A stretch of 13,895 nucleotides of DNA from Desulfobacterales bacterium. Lineage in GTDB: Bacteria; Desulfobacterota; Desulfobacteria; Desulfobacterales; JAHEIW01. The DNA is taken from the NCBI GenBank assembly GCA_030145015.1, contig JAQYWI010000147.1, positions 1 through 13,895 on the forward strand, written 5' to 3'. How positions within the stretch are numbered: position 1 is the first letter of the stretch; every line of letters starts with the position of its first letter. The notes beneath the pieces are model-generated. The model did not search any database. It was not told where the DNA came from and worked only from the letters and a program-made list of their open reading frames with translations. A program made the translations under genes and the position numbers. Positions 13,824 through 13,895 of this stretch are shown in pieces.

Positions 13824-13895
13824 CTAAACGCCGTAAATTTAAAACACATTCCGAAATTTCTACAACTGAATGAAAATACAAGGTATTCCACCTTT

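Overview
The window reads as an ordinary chromosomal segment of a Gram-negative anaerobe-type bacterium, most likely Desulfobacterota (Desulfobacterales-like). That placement is inference: it rests on moderate GC, paired bactofilins, a DUF1232-J-domain protein, a Mut7-C nuclease, an exported isoaspartyl methyltransferase, and intergenic spaces filled with long degenerate palindromes built from iterated 7-9 bp words. No rRNA, tRNA, CRISPR array, transposase or phage gene is visible.

Layout. Bases 1-166 are non-coding with small tandem repeats. Bases 167-3556 (minus strand) look like one transcription unit read right to left: an exported protein-L-isoaspartate methyltransferase, an 800-residue polytopic membrane protein with an internal spermidine-synthase-like domain, and a 75-residue conserved hypothetical protein. 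A divergent intergenic region at 3557-3730 carries promoter candidates for both directions. Bases 3731-4691 (plus) encode two bactofilins. They meet a convergent MaoC-type hydratase (4688-5164, minus) with overlapping stop codons. Bases 5165-5505 hold the MaoC promoter, two small palindromes and a large composite palindrome. At 5506-6441 (plus) is a membrane-anchored gluzincin peptidase, followed by another palindromic element and a convergent AMMECR1-domain gene (6678-7292). A 246 bp element with perfect 19 bp terminal inverted repeats (7376-7621) separates that gene from a very unusual 824-residue two-pass membrane protein kinase (7663-10137, minus). After a 436 bp intergenic region, the plus strand carries a J-domain protein (10574-11041), a further palindrome, and a tight cluster of Mut7-C nuclease, RimK-like ATP-grasp protein and HD-type dGTPase-like phosphohydrolase (11247-13665). 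The window ends in another composite palindrome.

How the genes may work together. The minus-strand unit at the left may be an envelope-located SAM-dependent or SAM-fold system, with the methyltransferase exported and its partner in the membrane. The bactofilins are a cytoskeletal pair. The 11247-13665 cluster is spaced like an operon and combines an RNase-like, a ligase-like and a nucleotide-hydrolase-like enzyme; its joint role is unknown. The two most novel items are the membrane kinase, which has an enlarged and diverged catalytic core, and the set of five intergenic palindromes whose arms are made of degenerate short words in regular register.
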